From: Bacteroidota bacterium
Lineage (GTDB): Bacteria; Bacteroidota; Bacteroidia; Bacteroidales; UBA4417
Length of the DNA: 16,283 bases
Direction of reading: 5' to 3'
Assembly: GCA_020048595.1 (NCBI GenBank)
Contig: JAIFMH010000207.1
Span: 1-16,283 of the forward strand
The notes under the pieces were generated by a model. That model saw nothing but the letters and a program-made list of their open reading frames with translations. It had not been told where the DNA came from and did no database searches. Each line of letters starts with the position of its first letter. Position 1 is the stretch's first letter. The position numbers were made by a program, and so were the translations under genes. Positions 8,070 through 15,274 of the stretch are shown here, piece after piece.

Positions 8070-8077
8070 AACTTTTG
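8070..8077 (+). promoter_or_regulatory. Weak putative -7 box for the S41 protease gene
   Basis: AACTTTTG matches TAnnTTTG at five of the six fixed positions (first base A rather than T). It would place transcription start near 8084 and give a leader of about 50 bases before the ATG at 8134. No -33 element was recognised. It is listed because no better box lies in this 177-base gap. Confidence 0.25.
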
Positions 8078-8133
8078 CCGTTTGTCCCTAAAAACATTAA
8101 ATCACATTTACCTATAATACCTTATATCAACAC

Positions 8134-9672
8134 ATGGAAAATAATCGTCGTTTTACTATTTATTTACCCATTGCCTTTGCATTGGTTCTTGTAATCGGAA
8201 TCCTTACAGGATATTACATGATGCGAAGTTCCTTCATTCAGAATCGGGTATTCTTAAGCGGAATACAGGGAAAAAGCACACTCACCGAACTGATCCGCTT
8301 CATTGACAATAATTATGTAGATAGTGTTGATACCAAAAAGCTGAATGATGAAGCTATAACCGGCATGTTACTCAGTCTCGATCCGCATTCGGTATATATT
8401 CCGGCATCTGATTTTGCTGATGCTAACGATCCGCTGATGGGCAATTTCGAAGGCATAGGAGTGCAATTCAGAATAGAGCGCGATACTGTAATGATCATTA
8501 ACACTATTCCCGGCGGGCCATCCGAAAAAGTGGGTTTACTTGCCGGCGACCGTATTGTAAAAGTAGATGGCAAGAATATTGCCAGTGTTAAAATAGTTAA
8601 TGAAAAGGTAATGAAGTTGCTCAAAGGGCCAAAAGACACTAAGGTAACAGTGAGCATTTTCAGAAGAGGCCTGAAAAAACTGAATGATTTCACTATTACA
8701 CGTGGTGTTATTCCTACCTGGAGCATTGATATTTCGTATGCCGTAAATGCAGAAACAGGATATATTAAACTCAGCAAATTCAGCGCTACAACAGGCAGCG
8801 AATTGCATGAAGCACTGGTTGCGCTGAAAGAAAAAGGAATTCGTAAACTTATACTCGACTTACGGGGGAATTCAGGCGGATACCTGCAGGAGGCTATCAC
8901 TGTTTCGGATGAGTTTTTGCCCGACAACAAACTAATTGTATATACCCAGGGCTTACACCGCCCGAAACAGACCGCTACGTCTACCTCTGATGGTATTTGG
9001 GACGATTTGCCTGTTGTGGTATTAATTGATGAAGGATCAGCTTCGGCAAGCGAGATTGTAGCCGGTGCCATACAGGACAACGACCGTGGTACTGTGATCG
9101 GGAGACGTTCATTCGGCAAAGGGCTTGTTCAGGAACAGATCGGACTTAGCGATGGATCTGCTTTAAGGCTTACCGTAGCGCGGTATTACACTCCTACCGG
9201 CCGGAGCATCCAAAAGCCATACACCAAAGGCGCCGAAGAGTACTATATGGAATATTACCACCGTATGACCGATGGTGAACTTGAAAGTGAAGATAGTATC
9301 AAACTGAATGACTCATTAAAATTTAAAACTCCCGGCGGCAAAACTGTGTATGGCGGAGGCGGTATTATGCCTGATATATTTGTTCCGGTTGAACGCAATG
9401 CTGCTTTGAAATTCTATAATGAATCCGTTAATAAAGGTATCCTTTACCAGTTTGCATTCGATTATACTGACGGCAACAGGGCAAAATTCAACTCCTATAA
9501 AAGCGCTCCGCAGTTCGACAAATTGTTTACTGTTAGCAGCGGTATGTTCAGCGATTATGTTGTTTTTGCCGAGAAGAACGGAATAAAATATTCAGATGGA
9601 TTTTATCCGATTTATCTTCGGACAGATAAAGCATTTCAGAAAGCGGTTGAGGTGTTAGAACAAAAAAAATAA
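8134..9672 (+). CDS. S41 family C-terminal processing peptidase (CtpA/Tsp type)
   Basis: This 512-residue serine protease should cleave or degrade periplasmic proteins from their C-termini. A single hydrophobic anchor spans about residues 9-30, followed by an N-terminal helical part (LTELIRFIDNNYVDSVD, then LDPHSVYI). The PDZ domain is at about 105-178 (GIGVQF; GGPSEKVGLLAGDRIVKVDG). The S41 protease core runs from about 205 to 380 and includes LDLRGNSGG at 241-249. Ser304, the middle serine of GSASASE, and Lys329 in SFGKGLVQE align with the Ser-Lys dyad of E. coli Tsp (Ser430/Lys455). GGGGIMPDIFV closes the core, and about 120 further residues form a C-terminal region common in Bacteroidota members. 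The ATG at 8134 is the first possible start and precedes the anchor directly. The gene is probably monocistronic, with a strong terminator 52 bases after its stop. Confidence 0.93.
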   Translation: MENNRRFTIYLPIAFALVLVIGILTGYYMMRSSFIQNRVFLSGIQGKSTLTELIRFIDNNYVDSVDTKKLNDEAITGMLLSLDPHSVYIPASDFADANDPLMGNFEGIGVQFRIERDTVMIINTIPGGPSEKVGLLAGDRIVKVDGKNIASVKIVNEKVMKLLKGPKDTKVTVSIFRRGLKKLNDFTITRGVIPTWSIDISYAVNAETGYIKLSKFSATTGSELHEALVALKEKGIRKLILDLRGNSGGYLQEAITVSDEFLPDNKLIVYTQGLHRPKQTATSTSDGIWDDLPVVVLIDEGSASASEIVAGAIQDNDRGTVIGRRSFGKGLVQEQIGLSDGSALRLTVARYYTPTGRSIQKPYTKGAEEYYMEYYHRMTDGELESEDSIKLNDSLKFKTPGGKTVYGGGGIMPDIFVPVERNAALKFYNESVNKGILYQFAFDYTDGNRAKFNSYKSAPQFDKLFTVSSGMFSDYVVFAEKNGIKYSDGFYPIYLRTDKAFQKAVEVLEQKK

Positions 9673-9723
9673 AAAACTTTTCAGAGAAGTAATTCTTGCT
9701 TCAGAATTTTCGAAGATCGATAT

Positions 9724-9750
9724 AAAAACCCGGAATATTCCGGGTTTTTT
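9724..9750 (+). terminator. Intrinsic terminator after the S41 protease gene
   Basis: A perfect 13-base inverted repeat with no spacer (9724-9736 with 9737-9749) has the core ACCCGGAAT/ATTCCGGGT and a six-T run at 9745-9750. The outer arms are A and T runs, so the hairpin could act on either strand. Pairing in the middle must open to form a small loop. It separates the protease gene from the mannan operon. Confidence 0.88.
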
Positions 9751-9816
9751 GCTTTTTGTTACAACTGTCAGGCTTTTTTGATCAGAATACCTATCTGTTT
9801 TCAAGCAGTTACAACC

Positions 9817-9824
9817 CATCTTTG
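9817..9824 (+). promoter_or_regulatory. Putative -7 box for the mannan operon
   Basis: CATCTTTG followed by TATCG matches TAnnTTTG with one mismatch (C for the first T). T-rich sequence at 9798-9801 lies upstream, but only 15 bases away, closer than the usual -33 spacing. Transcription would start near 9830, leaving an A-rich leader of about 115 bases before the ATG at 9946. It sits just downstream of the protease terminator, so a new transcript is needed here. Confidence 0.35.
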
Positions 9825-9835
9825 TATCGTAAAAA

Positions 9836-9853
9836 AACGGACATAATTCCGTT
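9836..9853. promoter_or_regulatory. Operator-like inverted repeat upstream of the mannan operon
   Basis: The perfect 6-base arms AACGGA (9836-9841) and TCCGTT (9848-9853) flank a 6-base AT-rich spacer. The dyad lies 11 bases after the putative -7 box, where a bound repressor would block initiation. A half-site-like TCCGT recurs at 9888-9892. No regulator gene is in the window, so the binding protein is unknown; a short RNA hairpin in the leader is the alternative. Confidence 0.3.
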
Positions 9854-9945
9854 AAAAATTACTTAAAATCAGGTTTTTTAGAATAAATCCGTCAACTAAA
9901 GCAGAAAAAAAATAATCGCCTCCTGAAAAAGCTAAAAAGATCAAA

Positions 9946-11124
9946 ATGAAGACTATAAATTTTGAAGAACGATCAAACAAACTGAAATCTGACCATGAAG
10001 CTCTTATTAAGCAGGGAAATACAAAGGGAAAAAGAGGAAGCAATGGAGTATACACCCGTTTTGAAAACCCTGTTCTTACTGCAGCCCACACTCCTCTTTC
10101 CTGGCGTTACGACCTGAACAAAGCCAGCAATCCCTGGCTTATGGAGCGCATCGGAATAAATGCCGTGTTTAATGCCGGTGCTATTTATTTTAACAACAAA
10201 TACCTGCTTGTTGCCCGCGTGGAAGGGGCCGACCGTAAATCATTTTTTGCCATTGCCGAAAGTGATAATGGTATTGATAATTTCCGGTTTTGGGATTTGC
10301 CTTTACAATTGCCCGAAACCGAAGATCCGGATACCAATGTTTACGACATGCGCCTTACCAACCATGAAGATGGCTGGATTTACGGCATTTTTTGCACTGA
10401 AAGAAAAGACCCTGCTGCGCCTAAAGGTGATTTAAGTTCGGCTGTGGCAGCCGCTGGTATAGCAAGAACGCACGACCTGATAAACTGGGAACGCCTTCCT
10501 GATCTTAAATCGAAAAGCCAGCAACGTAACGTGGTGCTTCATCCGGAATTTGTAGGTGGGAAATACGCTTTTTACACCCGTCCGCAGGATGGATTTATCG
10601 ATACGGGCTCCGGTGGCGGAATAGGCTGGGCTTTGGTTGACGATATGACCAATGCCTCAGTGAAGGATGAAATCATTATTGATCACCGCTACTATCACAC
10701 CATAAAAGAACTTAAAAACGGGGAAGGTCCACATCCGATCAAGACAGAAAAAGGCTGGTTACACCTGGCTCACGGAGTAAGGAATTGTGCAGCCGGATTG
10801 CGCTACGTGCTTTATATGTACATGACTTCACTTGAAGATCCGACGAATTTAATTGCACAACCGGGAGGCTATTTTATGGCTCCGGAAGAAACTGAGCGGA
10901 TCGGCGATGTTTCCAATGTATTGTTCTCCAACGGGTGGATAGCTGACGAAGACGGAACGGTATATATTTATTACGCATCCTCGGATACACGCCTGCATGT
11001 GGCAGTATCCAGCATTGCACAACTTACGGATTACTGTTTCAACACTCCTGCCGATGGTTTCCGGTCAGCGGCATCAGTAAAAACAATTTGTGATCTTGTA
11101 GCTAGAAACAAACAGTTACTATAA
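9946..11124 (+). CDS. GH130 4-O-beta-mannosyl-glucose phosphorylase
   Basis: The 392-residue enzyme should split 4-O-beta-D-mannosyl-D-glucose with phosphate into alpha-D-mannose 1-phosphate and D-glucose (EC 2.4.1.281) in the cytoplasm; it has no signal peptide. Five-bladed-propeller GH130 signatures are present: NAVFNAGAIYFNNKYLLVARVEG near residues 72-94, the catalytic segment DPDTNVYDMR with Asp134 as the likely proton donor (Asp131 in the B. fragilis enzyme), NVVLHPEF followed by YAFYTRPQDGF, and GEGPHPIKTEKGWLHLAHG. The length fits subfamily GH130_1. Substrate choice rests mainly on context: a symporter, a disaccharide 2-epimerase and a GH26 mannanase follow, the same set and order as the B. 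fragilis mannan pathway. A mannobiose or N-glycan mannoside phosphorylase is the alternative. The gap to the symporter gene is 91 bases. Confidence 0.92.
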   Translation: MKTINFEERSNKLKSDHEALIKQGNTKGKRGSNGVYTRFENPVLTAAHTPLSWRYDLNKASNPWLMERIGINAVFNAGAIYFNNKYLLVARVEGADRKSFFAIAESDNGIDNFRFWDLPLQLPETEDPDTNVYDMRLTNHEDGWIYGIFCTERKDPAAPKGDLSSAVAAAGIARTHDLINWERLPDLKSKSQQRNVVLHPEFVGGKYAFYTRPQDGFIDTGSGGGIGWALVDDMTNASVKDEIIIDHRYYHTIKELKNGEGPHPIKTEKGWLHLAHGVRNCAAGLRYVLYMYMTSLEDPTNLIAQPGGYFMAPEETERIGDVSNVLFSNGWIADEDGTVYIYYASSDTRLHVAVSSIAQLTDYCFNTPADGFRSAASVKTICDLVARNKQLL

Positions 11125-11215
11125 CGAAATTAAAGTGCCTCATATTTTCTAAAAAGATTTTTTTGAGGATTGAACAGTATATTTAAACAGCATAAAATTA
11201 CTCATAACTACTTAT

Positions 11216-12604
11216 ATGATAGCTGATAAACTCAGGTTAAAAGAAAAGATAGGGTACGGCTTCGGCGACATGGCTTCGTCCATGTTCTGGAAAATATTCG
11301 GGATGTACCTGCTGTTTTTCTATACCGATATTTTTGGATTGCCTGCTGCTGCCGTTGGCACCATGTTCCTGATAACGCGAATCTGGGATACGCTTTTTGA
11401 TCCGGTTGTGGGTGTATTGAGCGACCGTACACGCTCGAAATGGGGAAAATTCAGGCCCTATTTACTTTGGTTTGCTTTGCCTTTTGGGTTGATCGGCACA
11501 CTGATGTTTATTACTCCCTCATTTGGAACCACGGGAAAGCTGGTGTACGCCTATGTAACCTATTCATTGATGATGATGGTATATTCGATGATCAATGTGC
11601 CTTACGCATCGTTGCTTGGAGTAATGTCAGCTGATGTTAAAGAGCGGAACGTACTTTCATCGTTCAGGATGGTGTTTGCATTTATCGGAAGTTTCGTTGC
11701 CCTGATTTTGATTGAACCTCTGGTAAGCTTTTTTACCGGCACCACCGGCAGCCCTCAAACCGGCTGGACGCTTGGGGTTATGGTAATTGCTACTTTGTGT
11801 GTGCTGTTCTTTTTAGGGTGTTTCTATCTGACAAAAGAACGTATCAAACCTATAGAAACTAAAAACGATTCGCTTAAAGATGATATTAAAGACCTCTTTC
11901 GCAATCGTCCGTGGTGGATATTGCTAGGTGCAGGTATAGCGGCACTCATTTTTAATTCAATCAGGGATGGCGCCGCAGTGTACTATTTCAAATATTATGT
12001 TCAGGATACCGGCAACTTCAAACTTCCGTTTATCAGCGCTTCGCTCTCACTTACAACACTTTACCTAATACTTGGACAGGCGTTCAATATTGTCGGGATT
12101 ATTTTTGTAACTCCTTTATCCAATAAATTCGGGAAGAAAAGCATCTATCTGGGTGCCATGGTTATAGCTACAGCACTTAGCATAGGATTCTTTTTCATTC
12201 CCAATCAAAATATCGCCATGATCATGGTAATGCAAAGCCTTATAAGCATGTGTGCCGGAAGTATTTTCCCGCTGCTGTGGTCGATGTATGCTGACATTTC
12301 CGATTACTCGGAATGGAAAACAGGCAGGCGTGCAACCGGCTTGATATTTTCATCCTCGTCCATGTCGCAGAAGTTTGGCTGGACCCTGGGCGGCGCTCTT
12401 ACAGGATGGCTGCTCGGATACTATGGGTTTCAGGCCAATGTAGTTCAAACCGGCGAAGTACAGAATGGTATACGGCTGATGCTGAGCATTTTTCCTGCTA
12501 TCGGAACGGTGCTATCTGTAATTTTTATTTCGCTGTACCCGCTTAACGAAAAAACAATGAATAGGATCAGCCTGGAGCTGAATGAAAAAAGGCTGTCACT
12601 TTAA
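11216..12604 (+). CDS. GPH-family sugar:cation symporter, probable mannobiose importer
   Basis: This 462-residue, 12-segment inner-membrane transporter belongs to the glycoside-pentoside-hexuronide:cation (MelB-like) family. The family signature spans residues 55-82: RIWDTLFDP, in which Asp58 and Asp62 correspond by pattern to the Na+-site Asp55 and Asp59 of MelB, then SDRTRSKWGKFRPYL. A cytoplasmic loop at about 213-233 (IKPIETKNDSLKDDIKDLF) divides the two six-helix halves. DISDYSEWKTGRRATGL near residue 360-376 is also typical of the family. The substrate is inferred from position between the phosphorylase and the epimerase: manno-disaccharide, with Na+ more likely than H+ as the coupling ion. 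The stop is only 17 bases ahead of the epimerase start. There is no outer-membrane transporter in the operon. Confidence 0.9.
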   Translation: MIADKLRLKEKIGYGFGDMASSMFWKIFGMYLLFFYTDIFGLPAAAVGTMFLITRIWDTLFDPVVGVLSDRTRSKWGKFRPYLLWFALPFGLIGTLMFITPSFGTTGKLVYAYVTYSLMMMVYSMINVPYASLLGVMSADVKERNVLSSFRMVFAFIGSFVALILIEPLVSFFTGTTGSPQTGWTLGVMVIATLCVLFFLGCFYLTKERIKPIETKNDSLKDDIKDLFRNRPWWILLGAGIAALIFNSIRDGAAVYYFKYYVQDTGNFKLPFISASLSLTTLYLILGQAFNIVGIIFVTPLSNKFGKKSIYLGAMVIATALSIGFFFIPNQNIAMIMVMQSLISMCAGSIFPLLWSMYADISDYSEWKTGRRATGLIFSSSSMSQKFGWTLGGALTGWLLGYYGFQANVVQTGEVQNGIRLMLSIFPAIGTVLSVIFISLYPLNEKTMNRISLELNEKRLSL

Positions 12605-12621
12605 CGGTACATAACTCAAAG

Positions 12622-13869
12622 ATGGACGCATCAGAAAAACTCCTCCTCAGCCTGTATAAAGAGCTGAAATCCGAAATGACAGAAAATATCCTGCCGTTCT
12701 GGATGAACCAGGCTTATGATGTAAAAACCGGCAGTTTTTTCGGACAGATACTTCATGACGAAACCGTCGTAGATGTTTCGACCAAGGGAGCAGTGCTTAA
12801 TGCGCGCATTCTGTGGACCTTTTCGGCAGCATATAACGAAACCGGCGAAACTGTTTACCTGGAATTCGCCGAAAAAGCATACCAGTACTTTTCAACCCAT
12901 TTTATTGATTACCAGAATGGGGGAGTGTACTGGGCGTTAAATGCGGATGGAAGCATCTCTAACGGGCGCAAACAGATTTATGCACAGGCATTTGCCATTT
13001 ATGCCTTTGCGGAATATTACCTGGCTTCGGGCGAACAGGATGCTATTTTACTGGCCTCTGAACTTTATGGTTTCATCGAAAAATATGCTTTCGATCCTGA
13101 AAGGAATGGCTATATAGAAGCCCTTTCGTGCGAATGGGAAGCCCTGGAAGATCTGCGCCTCAGCGAAAAAGATGCCAACGAGCCTAAAAGCATGAATACG
13201 CATCTTCACATTCTCGAAGCATATACTAAGCTCTTCGAAGTATGGAAAGATGATGACCTCGGTACTAGTCTGCACAACCTGATACAAATACATACCGATA
13301 AAATCCTGTCGGCACAGAACGGGCATTTCAACCTGTTTTTCGATATGGACTGGAACCCGAAGTCGAAACATTATTCCTTCGGCCACGATATTGAAGGAGC
13401 CTGGTTGTTGACCGAAGCAGCAAGAGTATTGGGCGTAAAAGCAGTAACAGAGAAAGTCGAACATCTGGCAGTTAAAATGGCCGGAATCACGCTCAGGGAA
13501 GGAATTGCAAATGACGGATCGCTTTATAACGAAGGTGAATCGGCTATAATCACAGACTATGACCGCCACTGGTGGCCCCAGGCCGAAGCTATTATAGGCT
13601 TTGTAAATGCCTGGGAAATAAGCGGGAATCCGGAATTTTTAAACGCGGCATCTTCAGCCTGGCAGTTCATAAAGAGCCACATGCGGCATCCATCGGGCGA
13701 ATGGTGGTGGCTGGTAAACGAAAGATATGAGCCGGATCTCACTCAGGACCTTGCAGGAGCATGGAAATGTCCGTACCACAATACCCGTTGCTGTATCGAA
13801 ATAATGAAACGTGTAAGCCGGCATTTCAAAAGCAATAAACAGGAATTACTTAAATCACTAACTGAATAA
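12622..13869 (+). CDS. Cellobiose/mannobiose 2-epimerase (AGE superfamily)
   Basis: The 415-residue enzyme should convert the reducing-end residue of a beta-1,4-disaccharide at C2 (EC 5.1.3.11); here mannobiose would become mannosylglucose, the substrate of the phosphorylase. It is a cytoplasmic (alpha/alpha)6-barrel without signal peptide. Family catalytic positions are visible: Arg62 in NARILWTFSAAY (Arg52 in the Ruminococcus albus enzyme), His194 and His196 in NTHLHILEAY, His255 with Glu258 in FGHDIEGAWLL (His243/Glu246), and His386 in CPYHNTRC (His374). The RHWWPQAEAIIGF motif near residue 314-326 is also conserved. The length is normal. The gene sits 17 bases after the symporter and 2 bases before the GH26 gene, so all are one transcript. 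N-acylglucosamine 2-epimerase is the wider superfamily name, but the neighbours favour a disaccharide substrate. Confidence 0.92.
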   Translation: MDASEKLLLSLYKELKSEMTENILPFWMNQAYDVKTGSFFGQILHDETVVDVSTKGAVLNARILWTFSAAYNETGETVYLEFAEKAYQYFSTHFIDYQNGGVYWALNADGSISNGRKQIYAQAFAIYAFAEYYLASGEQDAILLASELYGFIEKYAFDPERNGYIEALSCEWEALEDLRLSEKDANEPKSMNTHLHILEAYTKLFEVWKDDDLGTSLHNLIQIHTDKILSAQNGHFNLFFDMDWNPKSKHYSFGHDIEGAWLLTEAARVLGVKAVTEKVEHLAVKMAGITLREGIANDGSLYNEGESAIITDYDRHWWPQAEAIIGFVNAWEISGNPEFLNAASSAWQFIKSHMRHPSGEWWWLVNERYEPDLTQDLAGAWKCPYHNTRCCIEIMKRVSRHFKSNKQELLKSLTE

Positions 13870-13871
13870 CA

Positions 13872-15068
13872 TTGAAAACTAATACACTACATTTTCTTTT
13901 TAAAACAGCGGCGGCAGTTTTAGTGCTTGCAGCTCATTTATTTAGTCTTCCTGCGCTGGCTCAGAGTAAAAAATGCACTGTGATGCCTGCGGATAAAAAT
14001 GCAGATAAAGCAGTTGTAAATCTGTACAGGAATATGGCTAAACTTGCGCCAGACTATATCATGATTGGGCATCAGGATGCATTGTCCTATGGCATAAGCT
14101 GGAAAAAGGGAACGGATCGTTCGGACCTGAAAGATATTACAGGTTCTCATCCGGCGGTTTTCGGGTGGGATATTGGCGCGTTAGAGTTAGGAAATGCCTT
14201 AAACCTCGATTCAGTTCCGTTTGATGAAATGAGGAAAAACATTATCCGCGTTTACCTTGATGGCGGAATTAATACCATCAGCTGGCATGTTTACAACCCG
14301 GTAACCGGTGGAAGTTCGTGGGTTGAGGACAAAAGCAGCCCTAATATTATTGTTGCAAAAATACTTCCCGGCGGCAGCCATCATAACGATTTCAAAAAAC
14401 AACTGGATAAGGTTGCTGATTTTATGAAATCGCTGAAAGCACCCGATGGCAGCCTTGCTCCTGTTATATTCAGGCCCTGGCACGAGAACTCAGGCAACTG
14501 GTTCTGGTGGGGAGCGTTGCATTGCAGTGCTGAAGAATATAAATCGCTTTACAGGTTTACGGTGGAATACCTGCGCAACACACATCATCTTCACAACCTG
14601 ATGTATGCCTATTCGCCGGATGTAGGATTTAAAGATGCAGCCGGTTACCTCGAACGCTATCCGGGCGACGACCTGGTGGATATTATCGGGCTCGACGATT
14701 ACAATTCGCTGAATACCGGGCATCCTGAAAAGCTTATCAATAACCTGGAAGTTATCGCTCAGATTGCGATTGATCATAACAAAATTGCGGCATTTACCGA
14801 AACGGGGAGCAACCGTATCGAACGCAAGGAGTATTTCACAAAAGAACTGCTTCCCTGCCTGGATCATTCGGAGCTAACGCGTTCCATATCCTGGGTGCTT
14901 TTCTGGCGCAATGCCGATCAGAAACAACATTTTATGCCGGCACCGGGTCATCCGGCTGCCGATGACTTCCTTAAATTCACCAAAAACAAGCGCATCCTGA
15001 TGTTGAATAACATCCCTGATCTTTATAAACACTACAGGAAAACAAAAGTTACAGGAAAAGATATTTAA
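13872..15068 (+). CDS. Secreted GH26 beta-mannanase, probably mannobiose-forming (TTG start)
   Basis: This 398-residue GH26 glycosidase cleaves beta-1,4-mannan and is exported. Residues 1-31 form a signal peptide (hydrophobic core AAAVLVLAAHLFSLPALA); Cys35 is not in a lipobox, so signal peptidase I cleavage and a soluble, probably periplasmic, enzyme are expected. The TIM-barrel shows RPWHENSGNWFWW with acid/base Glu205, and AFTETG with nucleophile Glu310. HQD near residue 73-75 and the substrate-side SWHVYNP also fit the family. There is no carbohydrate-binding module. The only start that keeps the signal peptide is TTG at 13872, two bases after the epimerase stop; the first ATG is beyond the signal peptide. 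The B. fragilis counterpart in the same gene set is an exo-enzyme releasing mannobiose, and the downstream pathway needs mannobiose, so that activity is inferred here. An ordinary endo-mannanase is the alternative. Confidence 0.9.
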   Translation: MKTNTLHFLFKTAAAVLVLAAHLFSLPALAQSKKCTVMPADKNADKAVVNLYRNMAKLAPDYIMIGHQDALSYGISWKKGTDRSDLKDITGSHPAVFGWDIGALELGNALNLDSVPFDEMRKNIIRVYLDGGINTISWHVYNPVTGGSSWVEDKSSPNIIVAKILPGGSHHNDFKKQLDKVADFMKSLKAPDGSLAPVIFRPWHENSGNWFWWGALHCSAEEYKSLYRFTVEYLRNTHHLHNLMYAYSPDVGFKDAAGYLERYPGDDLVDIIGLDDYNSLNTGHPEKLINNLEVIAQIAIDHNKIAAFTETGSNRIERKEYFTKELLPCLDHSELTRSISWVLFWRNADQKQHFMPAPGHPAADDFLKFTKNKRILMLNNIPDLYKHYRKTKVTGKDI

Positions 15069-15080
15069 GAAAAGATTACC

Positions 15081-15123
15081 GGTTGATTGAGGTTTGGTTG
15101 GTAATTGGTTGATTGGTTGAGGT
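15081..15123 (+). repeat. C-free GGTTGATTG direct repeats
   Basis: GGTTGATTG occurs at 15081-15089 and 15107-15115, and GGTTGAGGT at 15115-15123 echoes the tail of the first unit (GATTGAGGT). TTGG words fill the interval. No C occurs on the plus strand from 15081 to 15128. It lies between the GH26 stop and its terminator, so it would be transcribed. It may be a slippage-derived simple repeat; no function is evident. Confidence 0.5.
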
Positions 15124-15126
15124 AAG

Positions 15127-15158
15127 AACTTCCTTGCGAAAGCGGGGAAGTTTTTTTT
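15127..15158 (+). terminator. Intrinsic terminator of the mannan operon
   Basis: An 11-pair stem (AACTTCCTTGC at 15127-15137 with GCGGGGAAGTT at 15142-15152, including two T-G wobble pairs) is closed by a GAAA loop of the stable GNRA class and followed by a run of eight T at 15151-15158. It lies 58 bases after the GH26 stop. On the minus strand no T-run follows the stem, so it acts for the plus strand only. Confidence 0.9.
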
Positions 15159-15274
15159 CAACTTATTAGAGAGTTATGAATGGTTTTACTAATTAACTGA
15201 CTTAAAATTAATTGAATTAATATTATCAAAGTGCTCCATGAACCAGGCCCGATTGCGGATTTGAGATGGGATTT

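Noticed and set aside
8313..9119. Long minus-strand open frame inside the S41 protease gene
   Set aside because: It is a shadow of a gene with full catalytic motifs on the plus strand; its translation is Ser/Ile/Thr-rich with no recognisable domain.
11138..11168. CCTCA...TGAGG pair with T-run between the phosphorylase and symporter genes, as an attenuator or terminator
   Set aside because: The stem is only five pairs around a 21-base AT-rich loop and the T-run is inside rather than after the stem; it is too weak to call.
13872..13980. GH26 as a lipoprotein via Cys35
   Set aside because: The residues before the cysteine (SKK) do not form a lipobox and it lies after a good signal peptidase I site.
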